Part shown: piece by piece, positions 19,223 to 32,427 of the stretch
Numbering within the stretch: position 1 is the stretch's first letter
Layout: every line of letters begins with the position of its first letter
Origin: Hydractinia symbiolongicarpus
Lineage: Eukaryota > Cnidaria > Hydrozoa > Anthoathecata > Hydractiniidae
DNA length: 64,000 bases
NCBI RefSeq assembly: GCF_029227915.1
Contig: NC_079885.1
Coordinates: 24,989,001 to 25,053,000, forward strand
Direction of reading: 5' to 3'
Position numbers and translations under genes: made by a program
The notes under the pieces: generated by a model
What the model saw: the letters and a program-made list of their open reading frames with translations, nothing else
Databases searched by the model: none
Told to the model about the DNA's origin: nothing

Positions 19223-22200
19223 TTTTACCAACTCGTCCACGTGTCACAAAAGCAATGTTCTCTTGTTTTTAATAAAACTTAAGCCAAAGAAAGTCTCTGT
19301 TGTGGATCTTTTAATTACGTATGCACAAGAAACTATTAATAAGTCTTTGTGCACAAAGCTTTATTCCTAAAATGATTATGTTTCTATTACTGCTTTCTCT
19401 GTTCCAATCACGATTATCTTCATGCGACTTATCTCAGAGCTCGATTGTTTAATATTGGCAAAAGGCCTTTCCATTGAAACTCATGAGCTGTAGCTAGCTA
19501 GCTAGCTGCGCTGTGTACTATATAGGTACCTATCTAACGTGACATCCTGTGACAGTTTACTTAATCACATATTTGTAAACGGCATATTCAATGGCTATTA
19601 TTATCCAGATGGGTCATTTCGTTGAGAATACGTTAGAAATTGTAATGATGGGTCCTCTTCTAGTTGCACACAATTTTTTGTTCAACACGCACAACAATTT
19701 TTCCAATTTTTAAAATCAAAACAAAGAATGATATGTTGTACTGCTAATTTGTTGGATTATTCTTGAATCTGGGTTAACATGCTTGACATTTTCTGATCGT
19801 TTTCAACGAAAATGACAAACATATTTGAAGTCAGCCTTAAATTTATGGAATTCTGAATTTTAAGTTTATACACTAGGTAAACTGCCCCTATTGGTAGCAA
19901 AACATTCAATGTTTTATGATGAAATGACTACATAAATCAACTGCAGTGAAAGTGGTTTACTGCAGTTGCAAATTACAGCCAAACTCTTGCAAACTTCTGA
20001 ACATAATAAAGCCTATTATAATAATCATATATTATTCAAAATTTCCTATCATATATAATTTATGCTGTAAATCCAAATGTACAACTCATTTTCTCCAATA
20101 GTTTTTTGTTTTCTCTTTTAAAATGTTCATAATTGAGACCCGAGAATTTTAATTTTCTGCCAATAATTGTCTCTATCACTGCATAAAAATTGGTGCTATT
20201 CAGGAAGAGAACCGGCAGGCTATCTCGATAAATAATGCGATTTTTTATGCAGTGACGCATACCAACGAAATCAGTACGTAACAAGTATTTCTAAACTTCA
20301 AGGTATAACCGTTTTACGTGTTTTAGGACTCTAAAAAGGCGTTGGCTCCCCCTACCAATTTGGAATTTGTGGCACCGCTCCTGTACCAGTTTTAAAATGT
20401 AAACTTTTGTGTTGACTTAATTATAGATATAAATAATGGGTTATGTTAAAACTGGTTTATGTTATACATGATATTTTTTAAAATGCTATTTGTACTTGGC
20501 CACGATGTGTGAAAATGGAGCATAATAATTAATCATTGGCCTAAAGATAAGGACCTTTTGATGTTAAATTTTCTCAGTATGGTTCATTGGCCATAGAAGA
20601 ATTAATTTGTAAAAAACATTATTTGTTTGTTTTTATCTGGTTCAGATTTAGAAGTTTTGTTACTAAACCCTTATCGGCCTCATTAAAAATGTCTTTATGT
20701 CTATCCTTAAGTATATAGCTAAATTGGAATAAAATTTGTGATATAGCAAATTTGAGAGAGCTTTCTTTTTTTAAAAGCTAAAAGCGTAATACAATTTACA
20801 TTTCAGTGCTTCACTTAATGGACATTATATGAGCCTGATTAGTATATCAAATAAGCTCATCATATTTGTCTACTTACATACACGAGTTTCAATGCTTATG
20901 GTTTTACAAGATTCTTGTGCATGCCTGGAATAATCAAAAGAATGGACAGGCAAAAAATAATATGTGTTTCAATCTAAACTACATGCAAGTTTTATTTATA
21001 TATTCTGATTTCAAGTCCAAAAGATACCTCCACCTGAATATAAATTAGGAATGACCTGGATTGGTACACGGCTTACTGCCTGCATTATTTTGCCTGTTGA
21101 TTTGCGTAAGAGGCTTGGGAATTTTAAACAACACACGTCACGAATCAAGTCAGCTGCATGGTTTTTAGCCAACAAAATGTTTCTTAGAAATGTGACAGAT
21201 AATATAGCTAATTTGCCCACATAACATTTAAAGAGAACACAGCCTTATTGTCACCAAAATATTTATCAAAATAAACTCAAACATTGAATAACAGCATTGA
21301 GTTTTGTTCCCAAGTAGGGTAATGAATTTACCAACATTGATATATATGGCTACTAGCTATTAACTAAGATGTTCACATAATTTAAACGGTATACGCTAGC
21401 TAGTTAACTACCATTTTTTCAGGGAAAGACAAACACCTCAAATATATCAATTTAATTATAGAGATAAATTTGCTGTGTACCGTAGAATCAACAATGGTAT
21501 CTTTTTCTAACACATTTCTCAAACGAGTCTCCCTAAAGTTGATGCAAAACTTTAGCCTGTTTTTATATCCAAGCTGCAAAATATATCGACTGCCATATTT
21601 GTTGTATTCTTGTTTATATAAAATTCCCGCGTGGGACAGAAATAAATTTTTCCAGGTCAATAAATGTTTATAAATTATTTTTTGATATAATTATCATAAA
21701 ATATAAGCGATTATGTGAGCAGCCTGTTCCAGGGCCTTTTCGCCGGTATCAACTTCATCAACAAGGCAAAATGCCCTGGGAACGAGGTTGTGTTTTTAAG
21801 TAACGCACGATTTTCTAAGAGGTCTTATTTTAGAACATTAGGGCTCATTTTTATTCATTTTATCCGTAATTATTTTCTAATTAAGAACAATAGTTTGTGA
21901 CCTAAGCAATTTTTTATATAATATACCTTATCAGTAAAAAAAGCCGGCAAAAAAGTACAATTCGGCATAAAATTTAGTTAATTTGACATCATTTACTAAT
22001 ATATTACAGGCTAAATTTCTGATTTTAGACACCTTTTGTCGACTAATTTCTACATCTAAAATAAATTTTTATGTAAACAGTTGAAAACATATCAACAAAG
22101 ACAATGGATTTTACTTCACTATGGGCGAAGTAAAACCCTCATGCAAATGCTGTCTCTGTACTAAAATTCTGTACTATGCTATTAGAGACACGTGAATCGG

Positions 22201-22710
22201 TTCCATTGTCTGTTGTTTTTTTTATTTTACAAAAACATTCCTCGTGCATTTCAGTTTTAACCGGAGAACTACAACCCGCAGTCGGTTTGAAGTCACACAT
22301 TACTAAAGAACATTCAGTCTACGAGTCAGGAACGTATATGTCGATATGATACCAAACAAGAAATTATTAAAAAAAATAATAAGCTGCATTTCCAGTTGCG
22401 TTAGTTGCATGTGTATAACTTGTGTGGAGGGTGGGATAGAATTCAAACCAAATTGTTCATAAAATAAGCACATGATGTGGCAATAGATAAATGATGTGGC
22501 AATAATTTTTTAACTACGATTCTTAAATGCATAGCGAATTACACATTATAATGAAAATTGGTTGAATTGTTTGCTTGTTCACGTTTGCTTCGCTGAAAAA
22601 AGAAATCCCTGCATAAAGTGTCTAAATTCTGGCCAGCTATGAGGAACTCTACGACGAGAAAGAAATATTACTTATTGTGACATGAAAACACTTTAACATA
22701 GCATCCTTAC
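19223..22710. other. no supportable gene
   Basis: Contains an AGCT/GCTA short tandem run near 19492-19507, MITE copy 2, and a hAT-like right-end sequence CACCGCTCCTG near 20380 with no partner found. A 69-codon minus-strand frame at 21011-21220 has no recognised motif. I see no splice-supported exons. Confidence 0.5.
19760..20150. mobile_element. MITE copy 2, inverted relative to copy 1
   Basis: The left part (GAATCTGGGTTAACATGCTT) matches the reverse complement of the right end of the MITE at 8380-8795. The match continues through an ACTGCAGT segment and AATTTCCTATNATATATAATTTNTGCTG to about 20150. It is more diverged than a recent copy would be. The minus-strand frame at 20060-20284 overlaps it and is not a credible gene. 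Confidence 0.5.
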
Positions 22711-24038
22711 CAGACGCGGATTTAGACTAGGTCAACCCTGTCACGCGACCTAGTAAAAGAACTGTTTTCTCATAACGCGAATTAGATCAACCTATGTTGA
22801 CCTGACCTGAGTTAGCCAGTCTTGGCTCTAGGTTATCCCGTGAGGCTTTTACCGTGGACTAGAATTAACCTATGTAGGCCTGACGTATTTTTAGTCAGAA
22901 ATTTTGAAGTCAGCCAGTCTTGGCTCTAGGCTATCCCGCCAGGCTTTCACCGTGGACTAGAATCAACCTATGTGGGCCTGACCTATTTTTAGTAAGAAAT
23001 TTTGAAGCCTTTCTGCCTATGTGAAATCAAAGAAGGATAGTTGTACAATTCCGTTGAAGTGAGTTGTTTATGTTTATCTTTTGTTGTTTCAATAATAGCT
23101 ATGCGTTTTTGTTACTCTGACCACTAAGTAGTAGTAGCTTTATTGATGTAGCTAGCTAGGGAGCTAAATACTGTGTTTGGATCTCTTTTTGATTGGTGCT
23201 GACTTTCACTAGCTATCAAGCTAGCAAGCTACACAAAATAGTGCTCTGATTAGAGTGCCTTTTTTTGCCAGCAACAAAAAACCATTGTCCTGGTTTGCGA
23301 AATTTTTCCATGAGGGGCCGGACACTCAACTCCTGTTCTTTTGGGAAAAGGGGGACTAAAATAACTTCTATCAGATAAAAAGATTTATATTCTTTGCTCT
23401 CACTCTTCAAAAAGAAATTCAAATTCAAGAAATTGGATAATAAACGATAAAATTTCTTGAATTCAATATTAATCGATTTCGACAAAATGCATCCTGTATA
23501 TATCGTCTACAGGTTTTTAAGGTGTTAATTATGGTGTTAATTATGGTTAAATTGTATTTATGTTTTTCATTTTGTACTTTCTTTTTTAGATCAGCTGTTA
23601 TCAAACCATGGCACCATCAGCATTTTCAAAAAAACTTGAACGAGAGTAAATTTTAAAGGTCTAAAAACTGAAATTTTCAAATGCTAATACGTAATTATTG
23701 CTGAATTAATTGAATAATAATTCATTGAAATTTAACTTGTTCAGAAGTTATATTCAAATCTTTATGTTCATACATAACAAGATTTGTATCCTGGAATTTT
23801 CAGAATTTTCAAGATCAGTTTCAAAAATATCCAGTTAAAGTTTTTACTATTATTTTAGAGTACTATTATGTAAAAAAAATATTTTTATTTTTTTCTGTTA
23901 AGGTCTAAAACGTGTGCATACGAAGTTGTTTTTTGTCCCCTTTTAAGCCTATTTCAGGGCTTGCAAAGACTGTTTTAGCTAAAGTTTCCGGGGGTCCGCC
24001 CCAGACCCCGCTAAGAAAATCTCCTAGATCCGCCCCTG
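22711..24038. mobile_element. hAT-like element, second copy of the GCGGATY family
   Basis: The left end CAGACGCGGATTTAG pairs with an inverted CAGGGGCGGATCTAG at the right. The flanks CTTAC and CTTTC look like a 5-bp target duplication with one change. The end sequence and duplication size match the element at 3249-5889. No transposase is visible. Inside is a direct duplication of about 98 bases (22817 and 22915). Confidence 0.5.
22810..23005 (+). repeat. 98-bp tandem duplication
   Basis: The segment beginning GCCAGTCTTGGCTCTAGG and ending with TTTTTAGTNAGAAATTTTGAAG occurs twice in tandem with a 98-base offset and a few substitutions. Confidence 0.75.
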
Positions 24039-24260
24039 CTTTCCAGTCATCCCGAAATCGTTGGTTTTAAAAATATTTTTTCCCTTCACTTCATTTTTGC
24101 TTGAAAAATTTCAGTAACAACAGCTTCCTACTTCGTTTATTAACTAAGTGTCATGCTTCAATAAAAACAGCTAAAGATAGGGTCTTCTTCCTTAACTTCC
24201 TTAAGCACATAAACATCAGCTTTCCGTTTACGTGAGAAAGTAGTAAAGAATTTTTAAAAG

Positions 24261-25330
24261 ACCTATTTCCATATCCATTTGGTTCCGCGAAATATGCATA
24301 CTCAAAATGCAGAATAACATGAAAACGTGATTAGTTATGAGCAAAATTTTAGTTTGCAGCGAAGTAGTGCAGATATCGTTTGTTTGCTTGCAATATTTGC
24401 AAAATTAATTAGTTATTAACATTTGGTGATATTATGGGATAATAGCATGTATCATTGGGTCGTTCTAATGCTTTTGTTTATTATTCTTGGTGGTAAATGA
24501 GCTAGGTATTAGCTAGCTTTGAATATGATATGAGTAGCTAACTGACTGACTTGTTTAAAACAACCTTGAAATTTCAAGCTGTTTACCAAAATTGGCGATG
24601 TTGCTGGTATATGTCCTGTGTCTCCAGTTATTGAGTCTACCTTATTTTTTAAACAACATCTGTGCAAGTAACATTACCCAAGCTTACTGAATGTGGTTTT
24701 AAAATAGTAGTTAAGTTGACCTTGCCTTCAGTTGTTAAATTTTTTTTCAAGTGAGGGTAGTTTTGGAAGTATTTATAACTCACATTTTACACATTTGTGA
24801 TTTTAGAATTAGGATACTAATTTGACTTGATGGGAAAAGTTGGACTTTAAACCTTTCTTGGAATGCTTGCTTATTTGTGTTAAATTTTAAGCCTCTATCA
24901 TAGATTGAATTTGGTTAAAAAAAATTATCTAAAATTTCAAAATATAAAGTTGACTAAAATGATGATATCAAAATTCTTAAATTTTGTATTCAGAGAGTTA
25001 CCATCTTGGTTTTTTTTCAGGCAAATTAAATTGTCCAGTGATTGGTCAGAGACAAATTATTCCTTGAGGGGATCACTTCACAAAATAAGTAAAAAGTTGT
25101 TGCTTAAAAAACACACAGAACATTTACTGATATAAAATACCAACCATATACGGTAAAAAATCAAAAGATTAAAAAAAGAGAAATTTACTGACATAGTGTC
25201 TAGAACTAAAGAAATTTCTTTAAAATTTTGTCCACAAAATGCTTGTCATGTCGAACTTTAATAAGTGAAAACAATTTACTTTAATAAGTGAAAACAATGT
25301 GAAATTTTTTTGTGGAGTCAAAAAAAAAAA
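24261..25330 (+). repeat. dispersed repeat, inverted homologue of 42995-43935
   Basis: Starting at ACCTATTTCCATATCCATTT, the sequence matches the reverse complement of the right two thirds of the TIR element at 42398-43935 over about 1 kb. Landmarks include ATTATTCTTGGT, TGATATGAGTAGC, GTTTACCAAAATTG and TTTTGTCCACAAAAT. The other end of the element is not found here, so this copy is truncated. Confidence 0.65.
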
Positions 25331-25750
25331 TTTGGTTTTGTATTTTTAAAAATCGACACATTGGAAATATTTCTTGAGATTATTTTCTGTAAAAAAACAA
25401 TTGAAATAATTCTGATGTTGCTAATGTAAACAGACTTTGCAGTTATGTACTTTTAATCTGTAATGCCCGTGTGCACTACTGGTACGGCAATTAGTGTAAT
25501 GTGCTATGTTAGTTTATAGTACTGTAAAGCGTCGCAAGGAAAAAGGGTTTTGAACGCAAGTTTTGATTTCGATCAAGAAGAAGATGCAAAGAAGCTGGCA
25601 TCAGCGAGCAAATTTTGTAGTTTTTAAGAACTTTATATTTATTTAAGATAACCTTTGTATATACAAAGTTTCATTATTTCAGACTGGATCCCTTTAAAAA
25701 TATTTCAAATGACTGATAGGTGAAGGGATTGTGTGAGCAAGTACATTTTC

Positions 25751-25756
25751 TTTATT
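25751..25756 (-). promoter_or_regulatory. polyadenylation signal AATAAA
   Basis: AATAAA on the minus strand, about 55 bases after the stop codon at 25811. This spacing supports a real 3'-terminal exon there. Confidence 0.5.
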
Positions 25757-25810
25757 TCAGAATGCACAGAAATTCATTGGAAACAGAAAAAACAAAGATA
25801 AAAAGATATA

Positions 25811-26011
25811 TTACAAACTGGACGATAGGGCTCTGGATAAATTCATTTTGACGGCGTCAGCAGCGCATATATCTTTTTTAGAAATTTGACGACCAACTAC
25901 TTTTAATAGATACAATTTGAAATTATGATCAACAAAATGTACAGGGGCCTGTGCTTTTGACGAACAGTTATATAAGTTTTTTAAAAAAAATTCTGACGGC
26001 AACAAAGACCA
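25811..26011 (-). CDS. probable 3'-terminal exon, unknown protein
   Basis: A pyrimidine-rich acceptor (TTTTTGTGCATTCAG) opens a 66-codon frame ending in TAA. The peptide, including PVHFVDHNFKLYLLKVVGRQ and ISKKDICAADAVKMNLSRAL, has a mixed composition unlike the AT-rich noise around it. A polyadenylation signal follows at the right distance. I do not recognise the family. Upstream exons should be on the minus strand to the right, but I could not identify any between 26.0 and 29.0 kb. It may therefore be the last exon of a gene with a large intron, or a fragment. Confidence 0.4.
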   Translation of the reverse strand, partial: WSLLPSEFFLKNLYNCSSKAQAPVHFVDHNFKLYLLKVVGRQISKKDICAADAVKMNLSRALSSSL

Positions 26012-26023
26012 CTGAATGCACAA

Positions 26024-29000
26024 AAAGATTTTCTTTCAAAATTTCGTTAACGTTTCGTGCATGACACAGTTTCCGCTAACAGACAGGCAACAGCTGTCAT
26101 TATAGAGTTCGGTCGGGTTAAGTCACCAGTAATCAAGGGTAACCCATTGTTTAGTTTAGTGTTTAGGTACAGATAAACCGAACCATGAATCCGTCAGGAG
26201 TGCTTAATACAGGCTAAAACAATGTGATCGCTTTAGTATGGTAAGCAATGGGGCATTGTGAAAGAGTGTTGCCGTGGCGCACTCTTTTTAGCGAAAGAAT
26301 AGCTTTTCCAAAAGTTCAATTTAAATAGAAATGTAGGTGGCCACCTGTCTATATCGAAGAGCTAATAAAATCACAAATCAAGTTCCTCTAAAAGTCCTTA
26401 AAATTAATCGTTATCAAAAAAAGTCCGGAATAAAAATTTCCCGAAATGGGCAAACATCATGTCTTGGGCAGTGCTCTGCGGTCATCGTGAAAATTGCGCT
26501 AGCTGCACTTTCCGTAATGCCCGAAATATAGAACCACCTGCGCCACATCTTGGAAAGCCTGAATTATGGTGGAAATGGGCATGCTGATGTCAGCACAAAT
26601 TAACGCCCTATAAGATTGGGAATTTAAATAAATAACAATAATAAAAAAGATCTGAGTGAACAGTCAACATTGTGGGCATTTGAACATTGACAAGTTCTGA
26701 AATAAACAAAAAACTGTATCTAGCTAACTGAAGCTCTGATCATGTCATGATGTACGTTTGTAGCAAAAATATTGAAATTGATGTGTTCAAGGCTTTTTTT
26801 GACTAAAACATGTGATAATATATTTATTTTACACAAAAAATAAAGATTCCTATAAGTACGAAAAATTTAGGGAAAAGGTCACAAACAGACCTCTAATTCT
26901 CGCAACACACTTTCAGACCAAAATGACCTCTGTCATTATAGACTGATCCTTGTATTTTTTCTCCGTCGGCATATCGGAGTGACGAAGGACGTGGATTGGT
27001 TATTAGCAAAACTAGACCCTCGTGCTTGGCCTGTTACTTGTAAGTGGATTCGGAGATAAAGCAGCCCGCAGCCACCGGTAAACATCGAGTTCTGCTGGGA
27101 TACTGAAATAAAGCTACGCGCGGTCGTCTTGGACAGAACACGGCTATTTGTTAAATAAAAAATTATTTACCAAGTATAGACTCTTAAGTTACTGTTAATA
27201 TTTTTTTTAACGAAGAGGTGCTTGTCATTTTACGCTCATATTTGAGCAGCAAAGGAGAAAGGGTTTTCTCGCACTTCTAAAGTATCTGACATGACTGGGG
27301 TTTGAATTCCAAAATCCCATTACCGTCTTCCGTGTTTTAGGAATGCACAATAAAAACACATAATGGAGAATATGCAATGTATTCGGTACAGGATCGATGC
27401 ATATGTAATAGGAGACTATATTACTTTACACATTTTCGTAATATATTATCTTTTCACATAAACAAAGCAGATGGCGCTGACGATGATGATTTCTGTATGA
27501 CTAGCTTCCTCTGGGCAAAAAAACTCTCAGTTTCCATAGCCAAACTGGAGTTGTTTGGTTAGCTATTTTTTTGAAGAGAAAGTCATAAAGGAGAAAATGA
27601 TGCAAAAATTTTGTTTTAATGAATGGCTCCATTCCTTTGCTAATGATATCGTCGGATTTGTCTTAACCAAACAATTGCAGCTCATAAAATAGATAAAAAG
27701 AAAAATTAAGTTAAAAACAATAAAACCTTCATTTCTCTGTTGCTTAATGATCGCAGAACGATCATTATTCTACAGATCATAATGCTTTATCAAAGATTAA
27801 GTAATTAACGTATAACACCTTTTTTATTTCCTTTTCTGCAATTTTCGTCCAAAAGTAAAACAAAACAAAGTTTCCGACTATTCTGCTACTGTCAGAAACT
27901 ATGCTTTGTGCTTTGGAAGTGCATGCTGTGCGATAAGGCTACCAGTTTATTGCGAAATTTAATGTGCCAAACTTAAAACGTTTCAATAAGCTTCACGACA
28001 CTTAACTGCTTCGCCATAGCATATTTAGTTGCCTAAGGTAATTAAATATCAAAGCTATTATAAATACCTGAGATTAAATTTTAATTGATGCGTAAAAATA
28101 GGCTATTTAAATTAAAACCTACCCACAATTACTCAGCAATAAAATGCAAATAATTTTTAAGTTTCCAGAACCTTCCTCAAATTTGCTTAGTTCATCACTA
28201 TTTTTTCTATTTATATATGCTGCATTCCAATCCATTGGAATATTGTATGACGAAGCATGGAAGATCAGGATGGGAAATAAATATATATACTTGTTAATGT
28301 TTCGCTAGTTTTATTAACTGACTCGTTATATGTTTGCTGACTGAAGTAGCTAGTGAATTAAAGTTCGTCTGCGAAGAGTAAGAACAACTCATTTTTAGGG
28401 AAATGGTACATTTATTACGACGCAGAAGGATTGTGGGGAAGGGGTTGGGTTATATAAAGGGAGTGCAAACAATAACTGTAATGTCTATGAAAATAATCAC
28501 ATTTTTTATTCTTTTAAAGTTAATTTCTCTCAGATGTCTGCACTGGGACCTGGATTTCAAAATGAGATCAACGGTGGAGAATCATTGTTATGTTTTCAAA
28601 TGCATCATAAATTATTAATGATCCGCAAACAAATTCTTTTGTACATAACTCTTGTGCACGCGTATTATCTTTTGAGAAGTTTTGTGAGATATCATAAAGG
28701 AGTTCAAAAGGAAAGCTTTTAATAAAGTATATAAAAACTTTTAGTTTGTAAAAGTTATAACTGAAGTAAGATTACCGCGATACTTTTATACGCAATTATT
28801 TCTTGATAAGCTGCGAATGGGTAAAGTAGTTTGTTGTGGAAGGGAGTCAAAAAATCGTAATAAATTCGTGTAAACAAACCTATGTGTATGTGCGATCGGA
28901 AGAGAACATGCTTTTACTTTTTATTTTTATAAAAATGTCAAATATTTAATATCCTTGAGTTATTAGATGTCACGTCATATTTCAGGTTAAGTTTGTAAAG

Positions 29001-29069
29001 AAAGAATCTTATTCTGATGTAACTCAACGTTATATTTTATTTACAAAGGTAGCTAGTATTATAAACAAA
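26024..29069. other. no supportable gene
   Basis: Short frames only. A slightly GC-richer stretch at about 26940-27130 and a palindrome GGTGGCCACC near 26337 suggest old repeats, but I cannot assign them. No convincing exon or promoter was seen apart from the region directly upstream of the GST gene. Confidence 0.45.
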
Positions 29070-30766
29070 ATGGCGCCAAAATACATCTTGACATACTTTC
29101 CTCTTGGTGGGCGTGCTGAATGCGCTCGTTTGATGTTTCATGCGGCTGGAGTTGAATTTGAAGACGTACAGCATACTTTTGCTCACTGGGGGACAATAAA
29201 AAATGACGGTAATGTATTTTTTGTGTCAAGTTATTTTTCAGCTACCGTAAGAATTTTTGCATGAACCGTAGCATTTGTTCTGTGGGCATTACAGTTAAAA
29301 TCCTTAAACATGTGTTAGCTTACTTGTTTCAACAAATTAAACTTAATGCTTTTGAAACAGTAGTAAAATTGGAGGGGCGATAGGTAGGAGCACTGACCAT
29401 GATTGGGTCTGACTCAACAAAAACTTTTCGAAATTTGGCCTTTTTTAACGGCAAAAACTGTTTTTGTTAGAGTTCTGTTTCTTATTTTTATTAAAAATAA
29501 GAATTGATTCTTTTTTACTTCTCTATAACATCATTCATGACAATGTTGAGAAAATATATAAAAATGTTGAATCTTTTAAATCAGGCTTATAGGGATTTCC
29601 AAATAAACATACAAATTAAGAGGCGATGGCGAATCCCTTCGGTACCCAGGTGTCAACCGCCTTAAAACAAAGTAACCAGGCCGTTAACTTCTTGCTATTT
29701 CTAATTAAGCTAACATTTTACTTTTAGTTGATCAATTTCCTTTGGCTCAGCTGCCTAAATTAGAAGTAGATGGACATACAATAATCCATTCTGGTGCTAT
29801 CTACAGATACCTTGCTCATGAGTTTGGTTTCTATGGTGCATGTAATAAAGAAAGATCAACGGTTGATCAAGTTTGTGAAACATTAAACGATCACTTTACC
29901 AATTTGATAAAAATTATGTTCAACAAGGAACTATCCGACGAACAAAAGGTAACTTTCAAATTTCTACACAAGTTGTAAACGAATTATTTAGAGAAAAACG
30001 CGCGTGCTTTAGCTATATCACAAATTTTCTCGAGTACGGTTAAAAATTATTTATACTGCCGTATTATAATACCCGTGTACGTGTGTCACGCAAAATGGTA
30101 ACCGCAGACGTACGAAATGTGATAAATAAAGGACAGGACTAATCCGTGTTTTATTTCACAGGCCACCGACCAGTAACTATAATATTTTCAAAAAAATTCA
30201 CGATTATTTTACCTGTATAACCCTGCGCACAACTATTTTTGTAGAGCATGTCGATCCTTAGTCCTTTTGATTTTCAACGAGGACATTTTCGTCCAGTGAA
30301 ATTATCTTAACCATCTGTAACTTGTGTTTGTGTTATGTAGAAAAAAGAGTATGATGAATATTTTGCATCAGATCAAGCAAAGCGATACTTCAATTACTTG
30401 ACTAAGTTACTCAAGACAGCTAATGATGGAAAAAACTTCTTTCTGGGAGAAAAGGTAATATAATCTTCCATTTTTAAGATAAAAAAAACATATTAATTTT
30501 CAATCTGCAAAGTCAGTTGTACTGAGGTAGCGAGAAGGCGTCAGAGGAAGTTTCGTAACGACGTAAACCCGAGGTTGTGCTACTTTTTTATAATTTTTTC
30601 TCCCCTATAGATCTCTTTAGCTGACTTTGTCTTCTTTGCCCAACATGACATGATGAAAAAGGCCTACGAAGCGTATTTGGACCCCTACCCGGAATTAAAG
30701 GCGTTGGTCGATCGTGTAGGGGCAGTTGAAGCAGTCAAGAAGCATATGGAATCAAGAAAGTATTAA
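29070..30766 (+). CDS. sigma-class glutathione S-transferase, four exons
   Basis: Exons 29070-29208, 29728-29948, 30341-30454 and 30611-30766 join in phase to 209 aa, the usual sigma-class length. All introns have GT/AG ends. The N-terminal thioredoxin-like fold has YILTYFPLGGRAECARL with the likely catalytic Tyr at about residue 9. PLAQLPKLEVDG (about 51-62) carries the cis-Pro and HSGAIYRYLAHEFG (67-80) the glutathione gamma-Glu site; Gln of the usual QS is His here. The all-helical C-terminal domain follows in exons 2-4, ending KKHMESRKY. The enzyme conjugates glutathione to electrophiles, or acts as a prostaglandin D synthase-like isomerase, in the cytosol. It is intact and is the one clear housekeeping-type gene in the window. 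Confidence 0.93.
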
Positions 30767-31170
30767 ATATGCATGACCTTGTTATTTTAAAGACTTTTTT
30801 GTCAGATGTATATTCTTATGTATCTTCTTATTCTTATTATTATAAAATTAGCTAGCTATTATTTTTTTCGTTTCACTGCTATTGCAAATATTAGTGAAAG
30901 TAAACACCTAAATCCTTATCGGACCAAACTCTGTGGTCTCAAATCTTCGTCGACCCCTAGTTTTTCAACAATTTCACAACGTAAGGAAGACAAATTATTG
31001 GCTCATTTCCTAATATTTTTAAACATAGGCATTGTTAAAAGCCTTACAATCACGTAGCTGGTGCCACAAATTAGGGGGGGGGGATTTTTACATAGATTAT
31101 ACCATTATCCAGAATCTGATTATAGATATTGTTCCCAAAAGGGAAAATCCCTCTTGTGACTTCTCCACAA

Positions 31171-31193
31171 TTATTATTATTATTATTATTATT
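31171..31193 (+). repeat. TTA microsatellite
   Basis: About eight TTA units. Confidence 0.9.
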
Positions 31194-31488
31194 TATGAAC
31201 AATTTGACCATCATCCTGAAATAAAGAATGGTTAGACTATAAGTTGTATTTTTGAGATCGTTTATATTGCAAGGAAGTGGTATGCCAGAAAATTCGGGGA
31301 AAAAATAACAGAAACAAACAGCAAAATGCTATAAATACTACATGAATAAATAAATTAAATTTTTCAGAGATTTTAATTGCAAAAATCATTTTTAAACATG
31401 TAATAATTTCTAAAGTAGGAATATGACTATTCCAAGACATGGTATTCAAGATTTCCACAATTTTTTGAATAGTTCCTATTTATTATAA

Positions 31489-31510
31489 CACACACACACA
31501 CACACACACA
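31489..31510 (+). repeat. CA microsatellite
   Basis: Eleven CA units. Confidence 0.9.
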
Positions 31511-32290
31511 TGAAACCTAATCCATTAATATACGGTTTGCACAACCTACAAAGGGCAAATTTTGGATTCCATTTCTTAATTTTTGACTTAACTCTTGTAA
31601 TGTTTCAGATGTTTTCATATTTGATGGTATCATCTGCCACAATTTTGGCGCGAAATATAGTTTCAGTGCCATAAGTAGACGTTCTTGTTGTGCGATAGCA
31701 AAGTTCTCTTTTATATCTCAAATTATAAGTGCTAATATGTGACTTAAAATATTTAACTGCGGCAAATTACTCGTCGATTTTCACACCTGAAAATGTTTGA
31801 ATTAACAAAGTATTATATATCAACCAATCGAAAGTTAGTGACATATGTTCTAAATAAAATCGAAAAAAGCTTACACATGACCGAAAAAATAGAAAAAACA
31901 CCCTAATAATTGGAATATCTAGCGACATTAAAACCAACAACCGCGGGAGATGTAAGATAAAACGGCCTAAAATTAATATTTCACGAAATATTGCGTCGAC
32001 ATGTCCCGTATCCTCCGAACCAATGTTGGATTCATAATATTGCAAGTAACTTTATCTGACAAGCTACATCAAACCAGCGCAATCTTTTAACTGAAGAAGG
32101 AACTTTTTCACACATACGTTTCATTGTTTTGTCCATGATTGGATCTAGAAGAAAACACTGGATGGCGTTAATTAGTAGTAAGTCGGTAATCCTGTGGAAA
32201 TGTCTAATTAGGCATACGAACAATAAAAAATATCGCAATTAGAATTTTAATGATGTTATTAATAACCATGGCATATACACAAAAAACCTT

Positions 32291-32427
32291 TTAAAGTTTA
32301 TTACTCGTTGTCATTATTGTGTCGAGCTGGGTCTTGCACTTCTGACGAATGGCAACCTCGTCTTCAAGGCTCTTCTTCTTTTTATGACAATCTCGGAGGG
32401 CGGAAAAAACACACCCGGTACCGACCA
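32291..32427 (-). CDS. candidate 3'-terminal exon, unknown protein
   Basis: A good acceptor (GGGCATTTTCAG) opens a 44-codon frame. It begins with a hydrophobic stretch (VVGTGCVFSAL) and continues with a charged tail, RDCHKKKKSLEDEVAIRQKC, ending at TAA. The composition is protein-like and contrasts with the flanks. It could be the C-terminal membrane anchor and tail of a gene whose other exons lie to the right, but I found none up to 33.6 kb. No family is recognised. Confidence 0.3.

Larger units (their letters stand above)
30767..32290. other. no supportable gene; simple repeats
   Basis: Follows the GST stop codon. A possible polyadenylation signal AATAAA is at 31220-31225, which would give a 450-base 3' UTR. 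A G run is near 31074, and ATT and CA microsatellites are listed separately. Hydrophobic minus-strand frames at 31767-32238 have no motif. Confidence 0.45.

Noticed and set aside
20060-20284. 74-codon minus-strand frame as a gene
   Set aside because: About 90 bases of it overlap MITE copy 2, and it has no recognisable motif or exon context.
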